From contig WGNB01000003.1 in the NCBI GenBank assembly GCA_016124795.1, positions 119,916 to 183,915 on the forward strand: 64,000 nucleotides of DNA. The letters are read 5' to 3'. Positions 8,722 to 17,318 of the stretch are shown here, one piece after another. This stretch comes from Rhodopseudomonas sp. (GTDB taxonomy: Bacteria > Pseudomonadota > Alphaproteobacteria > Rhizobiales > Xanthobacteraceae). The notes below the pieces were generated by a model. It ran no database searches. It was not told the DNA's origin and was given only the letters and a program-made list of their open reading frames with translations. Both the position numbers and the translations under genes were made by a program. Numbering within the stretch: the first letter of the stretch is position 1; every line of letters starts with the position of its first letter.

Positions 8722-9233
8722 AAGGCTCTCGCGGCTTATCGTGCCAGGAGCTATCCAAGTTCTATGCCAAGATCGGACGAATCCATCAGTATGCGGACGA
8801 AATCAACAATCGCAGTCGCTCCCGTCGACAGCCAGTCTTTTTGCTGACCGCCAGACGAAGAGCGAATGACGTCCGTTGCCGAAGATTGAGGCGTTCGCAT
8901 AACAAACGGGCCCCGATCGTTGGCATGCCTATTTGTTACCCAAGTGCGCTGGCGCACGGTACGCCGAAGGCAATGCAAGAAAACCCGGTCGGTAACGCGC
9001 CATCGATACCGACATTTTCGTAACGCGCGGCGCGGGATGCGACATGCAGGACCGATACTTGTCGCCTTCATGCATCATGACGAAGGACACCGCCGGAACG
9101 CACCGCTCCACCGTCGACCAACGAGAATTATCTCAAATTATCAATCAATTATCGGATTGCCGCCGCCGACGAGAAGCCGTATGACGAGTCGGAAACATGC
9201 CCGGGGCGAAATCGGCACACTCAGGAGCAAGCG
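8722..9233. other. Divergent regulatory region between ABC operon and paaX
   Basis: About 510 bases without a convincing gene separate the minus-strand importer operon from paaX. It holds several symmetric elements: arms taacaaa (8900-8906) and tttgtta (8932-8938); a perfect 7-bp inverted repeat gtcggta (8988-8994)/taccgac (9007-9013); and a 9-base direct repeat gtaacgcgc at 8992-9000 and 9020-9028. An AT-rich patch at 9126-9156 may hold the paaX promoter. A possible minus-strand reading frame (8751-9071) shows no family match and no good ribosome site. Which regulator binds here is not known. Confidence 0.5.
8988..9013. promoter_or_regulatory. Inverted repeat, candidate operator
   Basis: Perfect 7-bp arms gtcggta and taccgac flank a 12-base spacer, and one copy of the direct repeat gtaacgcgc overlaps the left arm. 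The site is about 270 bases upstream of the ABC-operon start and 220 bases upstream of the proposed paaX start, so it could serve either promoter. Function is inferred from symmetry and position only. Confidence 0.35.
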
Positions 9234-10136
9234 CTGCGACGTCAACCTCCGCCCCCACCGGTTTCCGCCGTTGTCGCCAGACTGCTTGACCAGTTCAATG
9301 CCAGGCGGCCAGTCCGCGCATGGTCTCTCATTATCACGCTCTACGGCGATGCCATCGTGCCGCGCGGCGGCAGCCTGTGGCTCGGATCGCTCAGCCAGAT
9401 CATGGCGCTATTTCATGTCGATGCCGGGCATGTCCGCACCGCGATGTCTCGGCTGACCGCCGACGGCTGGTTGACGCGGGAAAAAATCGGCCGCAACAGC
9501 TATTATCGACTGACACGGCGAGAGGAAGGCAGCTTCAACGCAGCGACGGAGCGGATCTATTTCGCGCACACGCCGCAATTTGACGGAAGGCTGCGACTGG
9601 CGCTGCTCGGCCCCAACATCGGCGATCGCCCGACGATACGCCCCCTGCTGGAACAGGCGGGCTTTGCGGCACTCTCGGCGATGACTTACGTCGCCTATGC
9701 CGACCCGGTGCCGCCACTCCCGGATACCGAGGGCCTCTTTCTCTTGCACACCCGGGAAGGCGACCGCCTGAACGGGTTGGCTATGGCGGCCTGGAAACTC
9801 GAGCCCATCGCGCAGGCCTATCGCGCCTTCATGGCCCACTTCGGGCCGCTCGACGCGGCATTGGCGACCGCCGATCGCGTGACGGGGCCTGATGCACTGG
9901 TGGCGCGCGTCCTTCTGATCCACGAGTTTCGCCGCATCGTGCTGCGCGATCCCGGTTTGCCGGCCGCGCTGCTGCCCGAAAACTGGCCCGGAACGGCGGC
10001 GCGCCAGTTGACCGCACGGGTCTACCGCGCGCTGGTAACGGCGTCCGAAACCTTCCTCGACGCCACGGCCGAGGACCGGGATGGGCCAATTCCGGCCCCG
10101 GACCCCGCTTTCGCCACCCGCTTCCGATCCGAATAG
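9234..10136 (+). CDS. paaX: PaaX, phenylacetyl-CoA-responsive repressor
   Basis: Winged-helix repressor of phenylacetate catabolism, whose family is released from DNA by phenylacetyl-CoA. The family hallmark LYGDAIVPRGGSLWLGSL is present, followed by the winged-helix part (VRTAMSRLTADGWLTREKIG) and the C-terminal LLIHEFRRIVLRDPGLP block. Homology clearly starts upstream of the first GTG (9357), because SLIITLYGD precedes it. No ATG, GTG or TTG occurs in this frame between the TGA at 9078 and 9357. The best candidate is CTG at 9234, preceded by aggag at 9223-9227, giving 300 residues; ATT at 9156 is an alternative. It lies directly upstream of paaABCDE in the same direction. Confidence 0.85.
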   Translation: MRRQPPPPPVSAVVARLLDQFNARRPVRAWSLIITLYGDAIVPRGGSLWLGSLSQIMALFHVDAGHVRTAMSRLTADGWLTREKIGRNSYYRLTRREEGSFNAATERIYFAHTPQFDGRLRLALLGPNIGDRPTIRPLLEQAGFAALSAMTYVAYADPVPPLPDTEGLFLLHTREGDRLNGLAMAAWKLEPIAQAYRAFMAHFGPLDAALATADRVTGPDALVARVLLIHEFRRIVLRDPGLPAALLPENWPGTAARQLTARVYRALVTASETFLDATAEDRDGPIPAPDPAFATRFRSE

Positions 10137-10187
10137 CGCGATTTGTGCGGCTATCCCGCTTCAGCACACGCGCCTGCCCGCATCGAT

Positions 10188-10227
10188 ATGTTACGAAATT
10201 ATTTGACTTAGTATTTTTCTGTAACAT
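10188..10227. promoter_or_regulatory. Inverted repeat in the paaA promoter region, candidate PaaX/TetR site
   Basis: Perfect 7-bp arms atgttac (10188-10194) and gtaacat (10221-10227) are separated by 26 AT-rich bases, in the 145-base gap between paaX and paaA. The AT-rich spacer (ttatttgacttagtattt) contains ttgact and is the natural place for a promoter. The position suits repression of paaABCDE by PaaX. The arms do not obviously match the E. coli PaaX consensus, so the regulator is inferred. Confidence 0.5.
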
Positions 10228-10281
10228 AAAATAGGTCCAATAATTCAAGGCCGATTCAACATCGGCAGCGAGGAAACGGCG

Positions 10282-11283
10282 ATGTACACCCAAGCTCTCA
10301 ATAGCCAGGACTCCGCCGCACATACGGCCAAGGAAGACCCGCAAGCCGAAGCTCGCTTCCAGGCGCGGATCGATGCCGAAGAGAAAATCGAGCCCAACGA
10401 CTGGATGCCGGCGGCCTACCGGCGCACGCTGACGCGCCAGATCGCCCAACATGCCCATTCGGAAATCGTCGGCATGCTGCCGGAAGGCAACTGGATCACC
10501 CGCGCACCGTCGCTGAAGCGCAAAGCCGCCCTGCTCGCCAAGGTGCAGGACGAAGGCGGGCACGGCGCCTATCTCTACGCGGCCGCCGAAACGCTCGGCA
10601 CCTCGCGCGAGGAGATGGAAGACCAGCTACTCTCCGGCGCCGCCAAATATTCCTCGATCTTCAATTATCCGACCCTGAGCTGGGCCGATATCGGCATCAT
10701 CGGCTGGCTCGTCGACGGCGCCGCAATCATGAACCAGATCCCGCTGTGCCGATGCAGCTATGGACCCTATGCCCGCGCCATGGTGCGGGTCTGCAAGGAA
10801 GAGAGCTTCCACCAGCGCCAGGGCTACGAAATCATGCTGGCGCTCTGCAAAGGAACGCCGGCACAAAAGGCGATGGCGCAGGAAGCCTTGGATCGATGGT
10901 GGTGGCCGGTGCTGATGATGTTCGGCCCGCCCGATAAGGACAGCCAGCATACCGAAAGCGCGATGCGCTGGAAGATCAAGCGCTTCACCAATGACGAGCT
11001 GCGGCAGAAGTTCATCGACGCCACCATCCCGCAAGGTCATTTCCTCGGCCTGACCTTCCCCGACCCCGCGCTCAAGTTCAACGACACCACCGGCCACTGG
11101 GACTACGGCGACATCGACTGGGTCGAGTTCAAACAGGTCGTCGCCGGCAACGGTCCCTGCAACCGGCAGCGCATGGCACAGCGCCGCGCCGCTCACGAAG
11201 CCGGCGGTTGGGTCCGCGAAGCCGCCAACGCCTATGCCCGAAAGCGTCAACAACGCGCCGCGATGTCGATCGCGGCCGAATAG
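10282..11283 (+). CDS. paaA: Phenylacetyl-CoA 1,2-epoxidase subunit PaaA
   Basis: Catalytic di-iron subunit of the PaaABCE multicomponent monooxygenase, which epoxidises the ring of phenylacetyl-CoA. The 333-residue length fits. Two ExxH metal motifs of the carboxylate-bridged di-iron fold are visible: DEGGH (Glu91, His94) and EESFH (Glu173, His176), with further acidic residues such as Glu61 (HSEIVG). The ATG follows the ribosome site gaggaaacggcg. It opens a tight plus-strand operon with paaBCDE downstream and sits after a symmetric promoter element. Confidence 0.98.
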   Translation: MYTQALNSQDSAAHTAKEDPQAEARFQARIDAEEKIEPNDWMPAAYRRTLTRQIAQHAHSEIVGMLPEGNWITRAPSLKRKAALLAKVQDEGGHGAYLYAAAETLGTSREEMEDQLLSGAAKYSSIFNYPTLSWADIGIIGWLVDGAAIMNQIPLCRCSYGPYARAMVRVCKEESFHQRQGYEIMLALCKGTPAQKAMAQEALDRWWWPVLMMFGPPDKDSQHTESAMRWKIKRFTNDELRQKFIDATIPQGHFLGLTFPDPALKFNDTTGHWDYGDIDWVEFKQVVAGNGPCNRQRMAQRRAAHEAGGWVREAANAYARKRQQRAAMSIAAE

Positions 11284-11306
11284 ACACACCGAAAGGGAAC
11301 GCCGCC

Positions 11307-11594
11307 ATGACCGACAAGAGCTGGCCGCTTTGGGAAGTCTTCATCCGCACGCGCAACGGACTGGCGCACCGCCATGTCGGCAGCGTGCACGCGGTCGACG
11401 CCACGATGGCGCTGCACGCCGCCCGCGACACTTATACCCGGCGCGGCGAAGGCCTGTCGGTCTGGGTGGTGCCGTCGGCTTCGATCACGGCTTCCGACCC
11501 GGCCGACAAGGACATGATGTTCGAGCCGACCGCGACCAAGATCTACCGCCATCCGACCTTTTACGAAATCCCCGACGAAGTCGGACACATGTAA
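11307..11594 (+). CDS. paaB: Phenylacetyl-CoA 1,2-epoxidase subunit PaaB
   Basis: Small 95-residue subunit of the epoxidase, the same length as E. coli PaaB. The family signature WPLWEVFIRTRNGLAHRHVG opens the protein and the C-terminal IYRHPTFYEIPDEVGHM closes it. PaaB bridges PaaAC heterodimers in the complex but is not catalytic. The ATG at 11307 follows gaaaggga and leaves 23 bases after paaA; upstream in-frame extensions overlap paaA out of frame. Two bases separate its stop from the paaC ATG. Confidence 0.97.
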   Translation: MTDKSWPLWEVFIRTRNGLAHRHVGSVHAVDATMALHAARDTYTRRGEGLSVWVVPSASITASDPADKDMMFEPTATKIYRHPTFYEIPDEVGHM

Positions 11595-11596
11595 CC

Positions 11597-12352
11597 ATGA
11601 CCGATACGCCCCTGCTCCACTACACGCTGCGGCTTGCCGACACGGCGCTGATCCTCGGCCATCGTCTATCCGAATGGGTGGGACATTCGCCGGTGATCGA
11701 GGAAGACCTCGCCTTCGGCAATATGGGGCTCGACCTGATCGGCCAGGCCCGCTCGCTGTACAGCTATGCCGGCGAGATCGAAGGCAAGGGCCGCGATGAG
11801 GATGCGCTCGCCTATCTGCGCGACGCCGGAGACTACCGCAATATCCTGCTGGTCGAACAGCCGAACGGCGACTTCGCCACGACCATGGTTCGGCAATTGC
11901 TTTATGCCGCCTTCGCCCATCCCTATTTCGAGACCTTGACACACTCCAGCGATGCCACGCTCGCGGCTGTCGCCGCCAAGGCGGCGAAAGAGATGGCTTA
12001 TCATTTGCGACACAGCGCCGAATGGACGATCCGGCTCGGTGACGGCACCGATGAAAGTCACGCCCGCGCGCAAGCCGCCGTCGACGAATTGTGGCCCTAC
12101 ACCGGCGAAATGTTCGAATGCGACGAGATCGAACGCGCATTGGTCGAAGCCGGCGTGGCGGTCGATCCGGCGACCTTGCGGGCACGCTGGGACAAGACAA
12201 TTAGCGAAGTGCTCAGCGAAGCCACCCTCAGCCGACCCGATAACGGTTACATGCAAAGCGGCGGGCGCGTCGGACGCCACAGCGAGCATCTCGGCCACAT
12301 CCTGTCGGAACTGCAATTTCTCCAGCGCGCCTATCCCGGCGCAACCTGGTGA
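11597..12352 (+). CDS. paaC: Phenylacetyl-CoA 1,2-epoxidase subunit PaaC
   Basis: Structural ferritin-like subunit of the epoxidase, 251 residues. It resembles PaaA in fold but helps anchor it and bind substrate. Conserved blocks include WVGHSPVIEEDLAFGNMGLDLIGQA (split here as EEDLAFGNMGLDL and LIGQARSLY), KEMAYHLRHSAEW and the C-terminal GRVGRHSEHLGHIL. The ATG lies two bases after the paaB stop. Its TGA overlaps the GTG of paaD, indicating translational coupling. Confidence 0.97.
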   Translation: MTDTPLLHYTLRLADTALILGHRLSEWVGHSPVIEEDLAFGNMGLDLIGQARSLYSYAGEIEGKGRDEDALAYLRDAGDYRNILLVEQPNGDFATTMVRQLLYAAFAHPYFETLTHSSDATLAAVAAKAAKEMAYHLRHSAEWTIRLGDGTDESHARAQAAVDELWPYTGEMFECDEIERALVEAGVAVDPATLRARWDKTISEVLSEATLSRPDNGYMQSGGRVGRHSEHLGHILSELQFLQRAYPGATW

Positions 12353-12858
12353 ACGCAATGACGGCCACCGTTCCCGATCACGATCTGCGCGAACGGGCCT
12401 GGGCCGCGGCGGCAACTGTCTGCGACCCGGAAATTCCAGTGCTCGGCATTGCCGATCTCGGCATCCTGCGCGACATCAAAATCGATAACGGCACGGTCGA
12501 GGCGGTCATTACGCCAACCTATTCCGGCTGCCCGGCGATGAACATGATCGCGCTGGAGATCGAGGTCGCGCTGGAAAACGCCGGCTTTGCCAAGCCGAAA
12601 GTGACGACGGTGCTGTCGCCGGCCTGGACCACCGACTGGATGACCGACGAAGGAAAAGCCAAACTCAAGGCTTACGGTATAGCCCCGCCGGCCGTCAAAA
12701 GCGGAAGACGCGCGCTGTTCGGTGACCAATCGGTCGCTTGTCCGCACTGCGGCTCATCCGATACCGCACTAATTTCCGAATTCGGCTCGACCGCCTGCAA
12801 AGCCTTGTGGCGCTGCAAGGCCTGCGCCGAGCCGTTCGACTATTTCAAATGTATCTGA
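12349..12858 (+). CDS. paaD: PaaD, Fe-S/assembly-type factor of the epoxidase (MIP18/DUF59 family)
   Basis: A 169-residue member of the MIP18/DUF59 family, thought to help mature the iron-sulfur centre of the epoxidase reductase or the di-iron site. The DUF59 motif CDPEIPVLGIADLGIL lies near the start and SGCPAMNMI carries its conserved cysteine. A C-terminal zinc-ribbon-like module has CPHC, a single Cys (STACK) and CKAC, then a terminal FKCI. The GTG at 12349 overlaps the paaC stop (gtga); an ATG three codons later (12358) is an alternative. Confidence 0.95.
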   Translation: MNAMTATVPDHDLRERAWAAAATVCDPEIPVLGIADLGILRDIKIDNGTVEAVITPTYSGCPAMNMIALEIEVALENAGFAKPKVTTVLSPAWTTDWMTDEGKAKLKAYGIAPPAVKSGRRALFGDQSVACPHCGSSDTALISEFGSTACKALWRCKACAEPFDYFKCI

Positions 12859-12865
12859 GGTCACC

Positions 12866-13939
12866 ATGGCGGTCGAATTCCACCCCCTGAAGATTGCCGA
12901 CGTTCGGCGCGAGACGCCGGAGGCAGTATCTATCGCATTCGCCGTGCCGCGCGAACTGGCCGAGGTTTATCGCTTCACACCGGGCCAGCACGTCACGATG
13001 CGTACCCGTATCAACGGCGCCGAGGTGCGGCGCTCCTATTCGATCTGCACCACGCCCGACGACGGCGAACTTCGCATCGCGGTCAAGAAGGTCGAGGGCG
13101 GCGCGTTCTCGACCCTGGCCAATGACGCCATCAAGGCCGGCGACGAAATCGATGTGATGACACCGCAAGGCCGGTTCGGCATCGCGCTCGACCCGCAGGC
13201 GGCGCGCACGTACGTCGCGATTGTCGCCGGTTCCGGCATCACCCCGATGATGTCGATCATGCGCGCCATACTTACCCATGAACCGCTGAGCCGCGTCGTT
13301 TTGATCTACGGCAATCGCACCACGCAGAGCATCATCTTCCGGGAAGCACTGGAAGACCTGAAGGACCGTTTCCTCTCCCGTTTTACCGTCCATCATGTGT
13401 TGTCGCGCGAACCGCAGGAGATCGCCCTGCTCGACGGCCGCATCGATCCGGACAAGATCGCAAAGCTGTTGAAGACTTTACCGGCGGGCGGGATCGATCA
13501 CGCCTTCTTGTGCGGTCCGGGCGCGCTGATCGAGAATGGCAAAGCGGCGTTGCTTGAACGGGGCTTGCCGGAGAGCCGAATCCATGTCGAATACTTTTCC
13601 ACCGACGGCGTTGCGGTCGCGCCACGCGCAACGACAACGGCCAAGGCGGCCGACGCCCGCGACACGACTGCCGACATCCTGCTCAACGGCGCCCGTCATT
13701 CCGTCCCGGTCCGCGCCGGCGAAACGATCGTCGACGCCGGGCTGCGAGCGGGGCTGGAAATGCCCTATTCGTGTCACGCCGGTATGTGCTGTACCTGCCG
13801 CGCCAAGGTGACCGAGGGCGAGGTCACGATGGACCTCAATTACTCACTGGAGCCGTGGGAGATCGAAGCCGGTTACGTCCTGACCTGTCAGGCCCATCCG
13901 GTGACGGCCAAGGTCGTCCTCGACTACGATGACGTATAA
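12866..13939 (+). CDS. paaE: Phenylacetyl-CoA epoxidase reductase subunit PaaE
   Basis: NADPH-dependent reductase that feeds electrons to PaaA, 357 residues. Three modules follow in order: an FAD-binding domain with RRSYSICTT, an NAD(P)-binding domain with GSGITPMMSI, and a plant-type ferredoxin domain. The [2Fe-2S] cysteines appear as CHAGMCCTC plus the distal Cys in YVLTCQAHP. It is the last gene of paaABCDE, starting 7 bases after paaD, and converges on the tetR gene with only 15 bases between the two stops. Confidence 0.97.
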   Translation: MAVEFHPLKIADVRRETPEAVSIAFAVPRELAEVYRFTPGQHVTMRTRINGAEVRRSYSICTTPDDGELRIAVKKVEGGAFSTLANDAIKAGDEIDVMTPQGRFGIALDPQAARTYVAIVAGSGITPMMSIMRAILTHEPLSRVVLIYGNRTTQSIIFREALEDLKDRFLSRFTVHHVLSREPQEIALLDGRIDPDKIAKLLKTLPAGGIDHAFLCGPGALIENGKAALLERGLPESRIHVEYFSTDGVAVAPRATTTAKAADARDTTADILLNGARHSVPVRAGETIVDAGLRAGLEMPYSCHAGMCCTCRAKVTEGEVTMDLNYSLEPWEIEAGYVLTCQAHPVTAKVVLDYDDV

Positions 13940-13954
13940 GGCCGACCGCGGGGG

Positions 13955-14581
13955 TCAGCCGCGCGCCATCAACTTGACCGTCTGTGCCGGCGTCAGCGCC
14001 GCCGCCCCCTCGACGAGCAGCGTCGTGACCAGATTGGCGTAATCCTCGCGCGTCAACGGTTTGCCGTCGCGAAACCACATGTAATGCCAATTGATCATCC
14101 CGAACAGCGACATGGTCACCGGCTTGAGCAACGCCCGGTCGCCATTCAGTGCCGGATTGACCGCGGCGATTGCCTCGGCGAACACGCGCACCAGTTCGCG
14201 CTCCATGTCGGTCAATAGCTTCTTGCGCTTCGGGGGCAACTTGCCGAGCTCGTTGAGCTGAATCTTGTGCTCGTTGTCGGCGTCGCGGTAAGCCTCGAGC
14301 AAGGCGCCGACCAGCGCCCGCAGCCGCTGCTGCGGTGCCAGTTCGCGATCCACCACCGCCACCGCCTCGATCAATTCCTGCAAATGGTCGCGCAGGATAT
14401 CGAACAGCAGCGCCGCCTTGTTCTTGTAGTAATGATACAGCAACGCCTTCGATACGCTGCAAGCCTTGGCAACCTGCGCCATCGAAGCACGGTCGTAGCC
14501 GTATTTGGCAAATACCGCGGCGGAACCGTCCAGGATCGCCTGCCGTTTACCGTCGTAGTCGGCCGCCCTCGGACGCGCCAT
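13955..14581 (-). CDS. TetR-family regulator of the paa genes (PaaR-like)
   Basis: A 208-residue TetR repressor. The N-terminal helix-turn-helix reads MAQVAKACSVSKALLYHYYKNK, and the rest is the helical ligand-binding domain. It is the last gene of the minus-strand operon paaG-paaI-paaK-tetR and converges on paaE. TetR-type PaaR proteins in other bacteria repress paa genes and respond to phenylacetyl-CoA through palindromes of the ACCGACCGGTCGGT kind; just such a palindrome lies upstream of paaG (17303-17318). Having both PaaX and a PaaR-like protein suggests two-layer control. The effector is inferred. Confidence 0.88.
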   Translation of the reverse strand: MARPRAADYDGKRQAILDGSAAVFAKYGYDRASMAQVAKACSVSKALLYHYYKNKAALLFDILRDHLQELIEAVAVVDRELAPQQRLRALVGALLEAYRDADNEHKIQLNELGKLPPKRKKLLTDMERELVRVFAEAIAAVNPALNGDRALLKPVTMSLFGMINWHYMWFRDGKPLTREDYANLVTTLLVEGAAALTPAQTVKLMARG

Positions 14582-14646
14582 CAGAAATCCTCTTCCTTAC
14601 CCAGGGCAAAGCCGAAAATCCGGCCGCGCCAGTTCACCGTCGCGGG

Positions 14647-15957
14647 TTAGGCCTTCGGTCGCTTATCGACGATCCGGCGCGCCTTTCCCATCGACCTTTC
14701 AATAGCACCTGGATCGGCAACCGCCACCTCGACGCCGATACCGACAACATTGCGGATATGAGACTTAAGCAGGGCCGCCTGGGCCGTGCGCGAGGCGTCA
14801 TCGGCGTGATCGGCCCGGGCTTCGACGTGCAGCCGAACGGCGTCGAGCCGCTGTTCGCGGAACAGTTCAATATAGAAGTGCGGCGCGAGACCGTCGCAGC
14901 GCAAAAGTTGCTCCTCGAACTGGGTCGGGAACACGTTGATGCCGCGCACGATCATCATGTCGTCGGAACGGCCGGTCACCTTCTCCATCCGCCGCATGCT
15001 GCGCGCGGTGCCGGGCAACAACCGGGTCAGGTCGCGGGTGCGGTAGCGGATCACCGGCATCGCTTCCTTGGTCAGCGAAGTAAAGACCAGTTCACCCATT
15101 TCGCCATCCGGCAGCACCTTGCCGCTCACCGGATCGATGATCTCCGGATAGAAATGATCTTCCCAGATATGGAGCCCGTCCTTGGTCTCGACGCATTCAT
15201 TGGCGACGCCCGGCCCCATCACTTCCGATAGACCGTAAATGTCGACTGCGTCCATATCGAAGGTCTCTTCGATCTCCTTGCGCATCGAATTGGTCCAGGG
15301 CTCGGCGCCGAAGATACCGATCTCGAGCGAACACGAGCGCGGATCGATGTTCTTGGCGCGAAATTCATCGAGGATCGCGAGCATATAAGACGGAGTCACC
15401 ATGATGATTTCCGGCTTGAAATCCGAGATCAGCGAAACCTGTCGCTCGGTCATGCCGCCGGACACCGGGATCACGGTGCAGCCAAGCTTCTCGGCGCCGT
15501 AATGCGCGCCCAGTCCACCGGTGAACAGACCGTAGCCATAGGAAACATGCACTTTCATGCCCGGCCGGCCACCCGATGCCCGGATCGAGCGCGCCATCAC
15601 GCCCGCCCAGGTCTCGATATCCCTCAGGGTGTAGCCAACGACCGTCGGCTTGCCGGTCGTGCCGGAGGAAGCATGGATGCGGGCCACCTTCTCCTGCGGC
15701 ACGGCGAACATGCCGAACGGATAATTATCGCGCAGGTCCTGTTTGGCGGTGAACGGAAATTTGCCGAGGTCTTCAAGCGTCCTGAAATCGCGCGGATGCA
15801 CGCCGGCATCGTCGAATTTCTTCCGGTAGGCAGCCACATTTTCATAAGCATGGCTCAGCGACCATTTCAGGCGCTCGGTTTGCAGCGCCGCGATCTCATC
15901 GCGCGACGCGGTTTCGATACGGTCGAGCCCATAGGGCCGATAGGATTTGTCGAGCAT
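14647..15957 (-). CDS. paaK: Phenylacetate-CoA ligase PaaK
   Basis: Adenylate-forming ligase that converts phenylacetate, ATP and CoA to phenylacetyl-CoA, the first step of the aerobic pathway. The length of 436 residues is typical of PaaK. The AMP-binding P-loop is SSGTTGKPTVVGY, and the YGLSEVMGPGVANEC block and a YRTRDLTRL hinge motif follow. The C-terminal domain starts near GRSDDMMIVRGINVFP. The gene lies between paaI and tetR on the minus strand, 23 bases after paaI. Confidence 0.97.
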   Translation of the reverse strand: MLDKSYRPYGLDRIETASRDEIAALQTERLKWSLSHAYENVAAYRKKFDDAGVHPRDFRTLEDLGKFPFTAKQDLRDNYPFGMFAVPQEKVARIHASSGTTGKPTVVGYTLRDIETWAGVMARSIRASGGRPGMKVHVSYGYGLFTGGLGAHYGAEKLGCTVIPVSGGMTERQVSLISDFKPEIIMVTPSYMLAILDEFRAKNIDPRSCSLEIGIFGAEPWTNSMRKEIEETFDMDAVDIYGLSEVMGPGVANECVETKDGLHIWEDHFYPEIIDPVSGKVLPDGEMGELVFTSLTKEAMPVIRYRTRDLTRLLPGTARSMRRMEKVTGRSDDMMIVRGINVFPTQFEEQLLRCDGLAPHFYIELFREQRLDAVRLHVEARADHADDASRTAQAALLKSHIRNVVGIGVEVAVADPGAIERSMGKARRIVDKRPKA

Positions 15958-15980
15958 GTTTTTCCTCCCTCACCCGGCGA

Positions 15981-16439
15981 TCATCGTGTGGCGGCTTCGA
16001 GGCCGCGCTTGTCTTGACCGGGAACGAGTTCACCTTCGATCGTCCGCGAGTGACCGCGAAATTCGGCAATCACCTTGCCATCCTGCCGCGTCACCGTGAT
16101 GTCGTAAATGCCGGAGCGTCCGGCGCGTTGCCGCTCGACCGCGCGCGCGGTCAGCCGATCGCCCAGCTTGCCGGCGACCAGAAACGTGATCGCGCAATGC
16201 TGGGCGACAGTGCGCTGGTTATAGGTATTGCAGGCAAAGGCGAAGGCCGAATCGGACAGCGTGAAGATGAAGCCGCCGTGGCAGATCTTGTGGCCGTTGA
16301 CGTGGCGCTCGGCAACCGTCATCGCCACTTCCGCGCGGCCCGGACCGACGGCAATAAGCTCGATGCCCAGGCCGCGGCTGGCGGCGTCGTCGGCCCACAT
16401 CGCCTGGGCGCAAGCTTGTGCGAGTTCGTCGGCGTTCAC
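15981..16439 (-). CDS. paaI: PaaI, phenylacetyl-CoA-type hot-dog thioesterase
   Basis: A 152-residue hot-dog thioesterase. PaaI hydrolyses stalled hydroxyphenylacetyl-CoA or epoxide-derived CoA esters to free trapped CoA. The active-site region HGGFIFTLSDSAFAFACN contains the catalytic Asp. The GTG start at 16439 follows an excellent ribosome site (aaggagg, 7 bases upstream) that overlaps the end of paaG, so the two genes are translationally linked. It is followed by paaK after 23 bases. Confidence 0.95.
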   Translation of the reverse strand: MNADELAQACAQAMWADDAASRGLGIELIAVGPGRAEVAMTVAERHVNGHKICHGGFIFTLSDSAFAFACNTYNQRTVAQHCAITFLVAGKLGDRLTARAVERQRAGRSGIYDITVTRQDGKVIAEFRGHSRTIEGELVPGQDKRGLEAATR

Positions 16440-17234
16440 TCAATCCTCCTTGCGGCCGGTGAAAAGCGGCGCGCGCTTGGCGATGAAGGCTTGAACGCCT
16501 TCCTTGTAGTCGGGCGAACGGCCGGCGATGCGCTGAAGGTCGCGTTCCAGGTCAAGCTGCGCGGCGAAATCGTTGGTTTCGGCGGCATCGAGGGCACGCT
16601 TGATCTGCGCCAGGCCGAAGGTCGGACCGTCCGCGAAATCCGCGCACATCTTGCCGGCGTCGGCGAGCAGCTTGTCGTCGTCGACCGCTTTCCAGATCAG
16701 CCCCCAATCGGCGGCCTGCTCGGCCGACAGCGGTTCGGCCAAGAGTGACAGTGCGCGGGCGCGCGCCGCGCCGACCAGACGGGGCAATAACCAGGTCCCG
16801 CCGGAATCCGGCACCAGACCGATCTTGGCAAAGGACTGCACGAACTTCGCACTTCGTGCCGCGAGCACGATATCGCAGGCAAGCGCGATATTGGCGCCGG
16901 CTCCGGCGGCAATGCCGTTGACCGCGGCAACCACCGGAAACGGCAGCGCGCGCAGCTTGTGAACAAGTGGGTTGTAGAAGGCTTCGACCGTCGCGCCGAG
17001 ATCCACGTCGACGTCGCCGCTTGGCAAATCGCTGAGATCCTGACCGGCGCAAAAGCCGCGCCCGGCGCCGGTTAGCAACAAAGCGCGACATTTCGGATCG
17101 GTTTCCGCATCGTTCAATGCGGCCATCAAGGCCCGATGCATGGATTCGGTAAAGGAATTCAGCCGTTGCGGCCGATTCAGCGTCACCGCGTGGTAGCCGC
17201 CGCGTTTGTCGACGAGAATCGATGGCTCGTCCAT
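16440..17234 (-). CDS. paaG: PaaG, ring-1,2-epoxyphenylacetyl-CoA isomerase
   Basis: Crotonase-fold isomerase, 264 residues, that turns the ring epoxide made by PaaABCE into oxepin-CoA and also isomerises later double bonds. Family blocks seen include LTGAGRGFCAGQDLSD, the oxyanion-hole segment NGIAAGAGANIALACDIVLA and KIGLVPDSGGTWLLPRLVG. The ATG at 17234 is preceded by gggagga with a 6-base spacer; an in-frame start 12 codons upstream lacks a site. It is the first gene of the minus-strand paa operon and faces paaN across the TetR-type palindrome. Confidence 0.95.
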   Translation of the reverse strand: MDEPSILVDKRGGYHAVTLNRPQRLNSFTESMHRALMAALNDAETDPKCRALLLTGAGRGFCAGQDLSDLPSGDVDVDLGATVEAFYNPLVHKLRALPFPVVAAVNGIAAGAGANIALACDIVLAARSAKFVQSFAKIGLVPDSGGTWLLPRLVGAARARALSLLAEPLSAEQAADWGLIWKAVDDDKLLADAGKMCADFADGPTFGLAQIKRALDAAETNDFAAQLDLERDLQRIAGRSPDYKEGVQAFIAKRAPLFTGRKED

Positions 17235-17302
17235 GGCACGTCCTCCCGGCTGGCGCTTCTCGATCTCCAAACGAAGCGGAGCGCCTTGGCCGAATAATAC
17301 TT

Positions 17303-17318
17303 GACTGACCGGTCGGTC
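17303..17318. promoter_or_regulatory. TetR(PaaR)-type palindromic operator between paaG and paaN
   Basis: The 16-base element gactgaccggtcggtc is a near-perfect palindrome (7 of 8 base pairs symmetric, core gaccggtc) that matches the known PaaR-type operator style. On the minus strand tattat (a good -10) lies directly beside it, and ttgact on the plus strand overlaps its left edge, so binding would block both divergent promoters. The regulator is very likely the TetR protein encoded at 13955-14581. Confidence 0.75.

Noticed and set aside
8751..9071. Minus-strand frame of 106 codons in the divergent region before paaX
   Set aside because: No ribosome site, no family match, and it overlaps the symmetric elements that look regulatory.
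14647..17234. Possibility that the PaaI-PaaG-PaaK genes belong to a different aromatic-CoA pathway
   Set aside because: PaaABCDE, PaaX and PaaN in the same locus make phenylacetate by far the best explanation.
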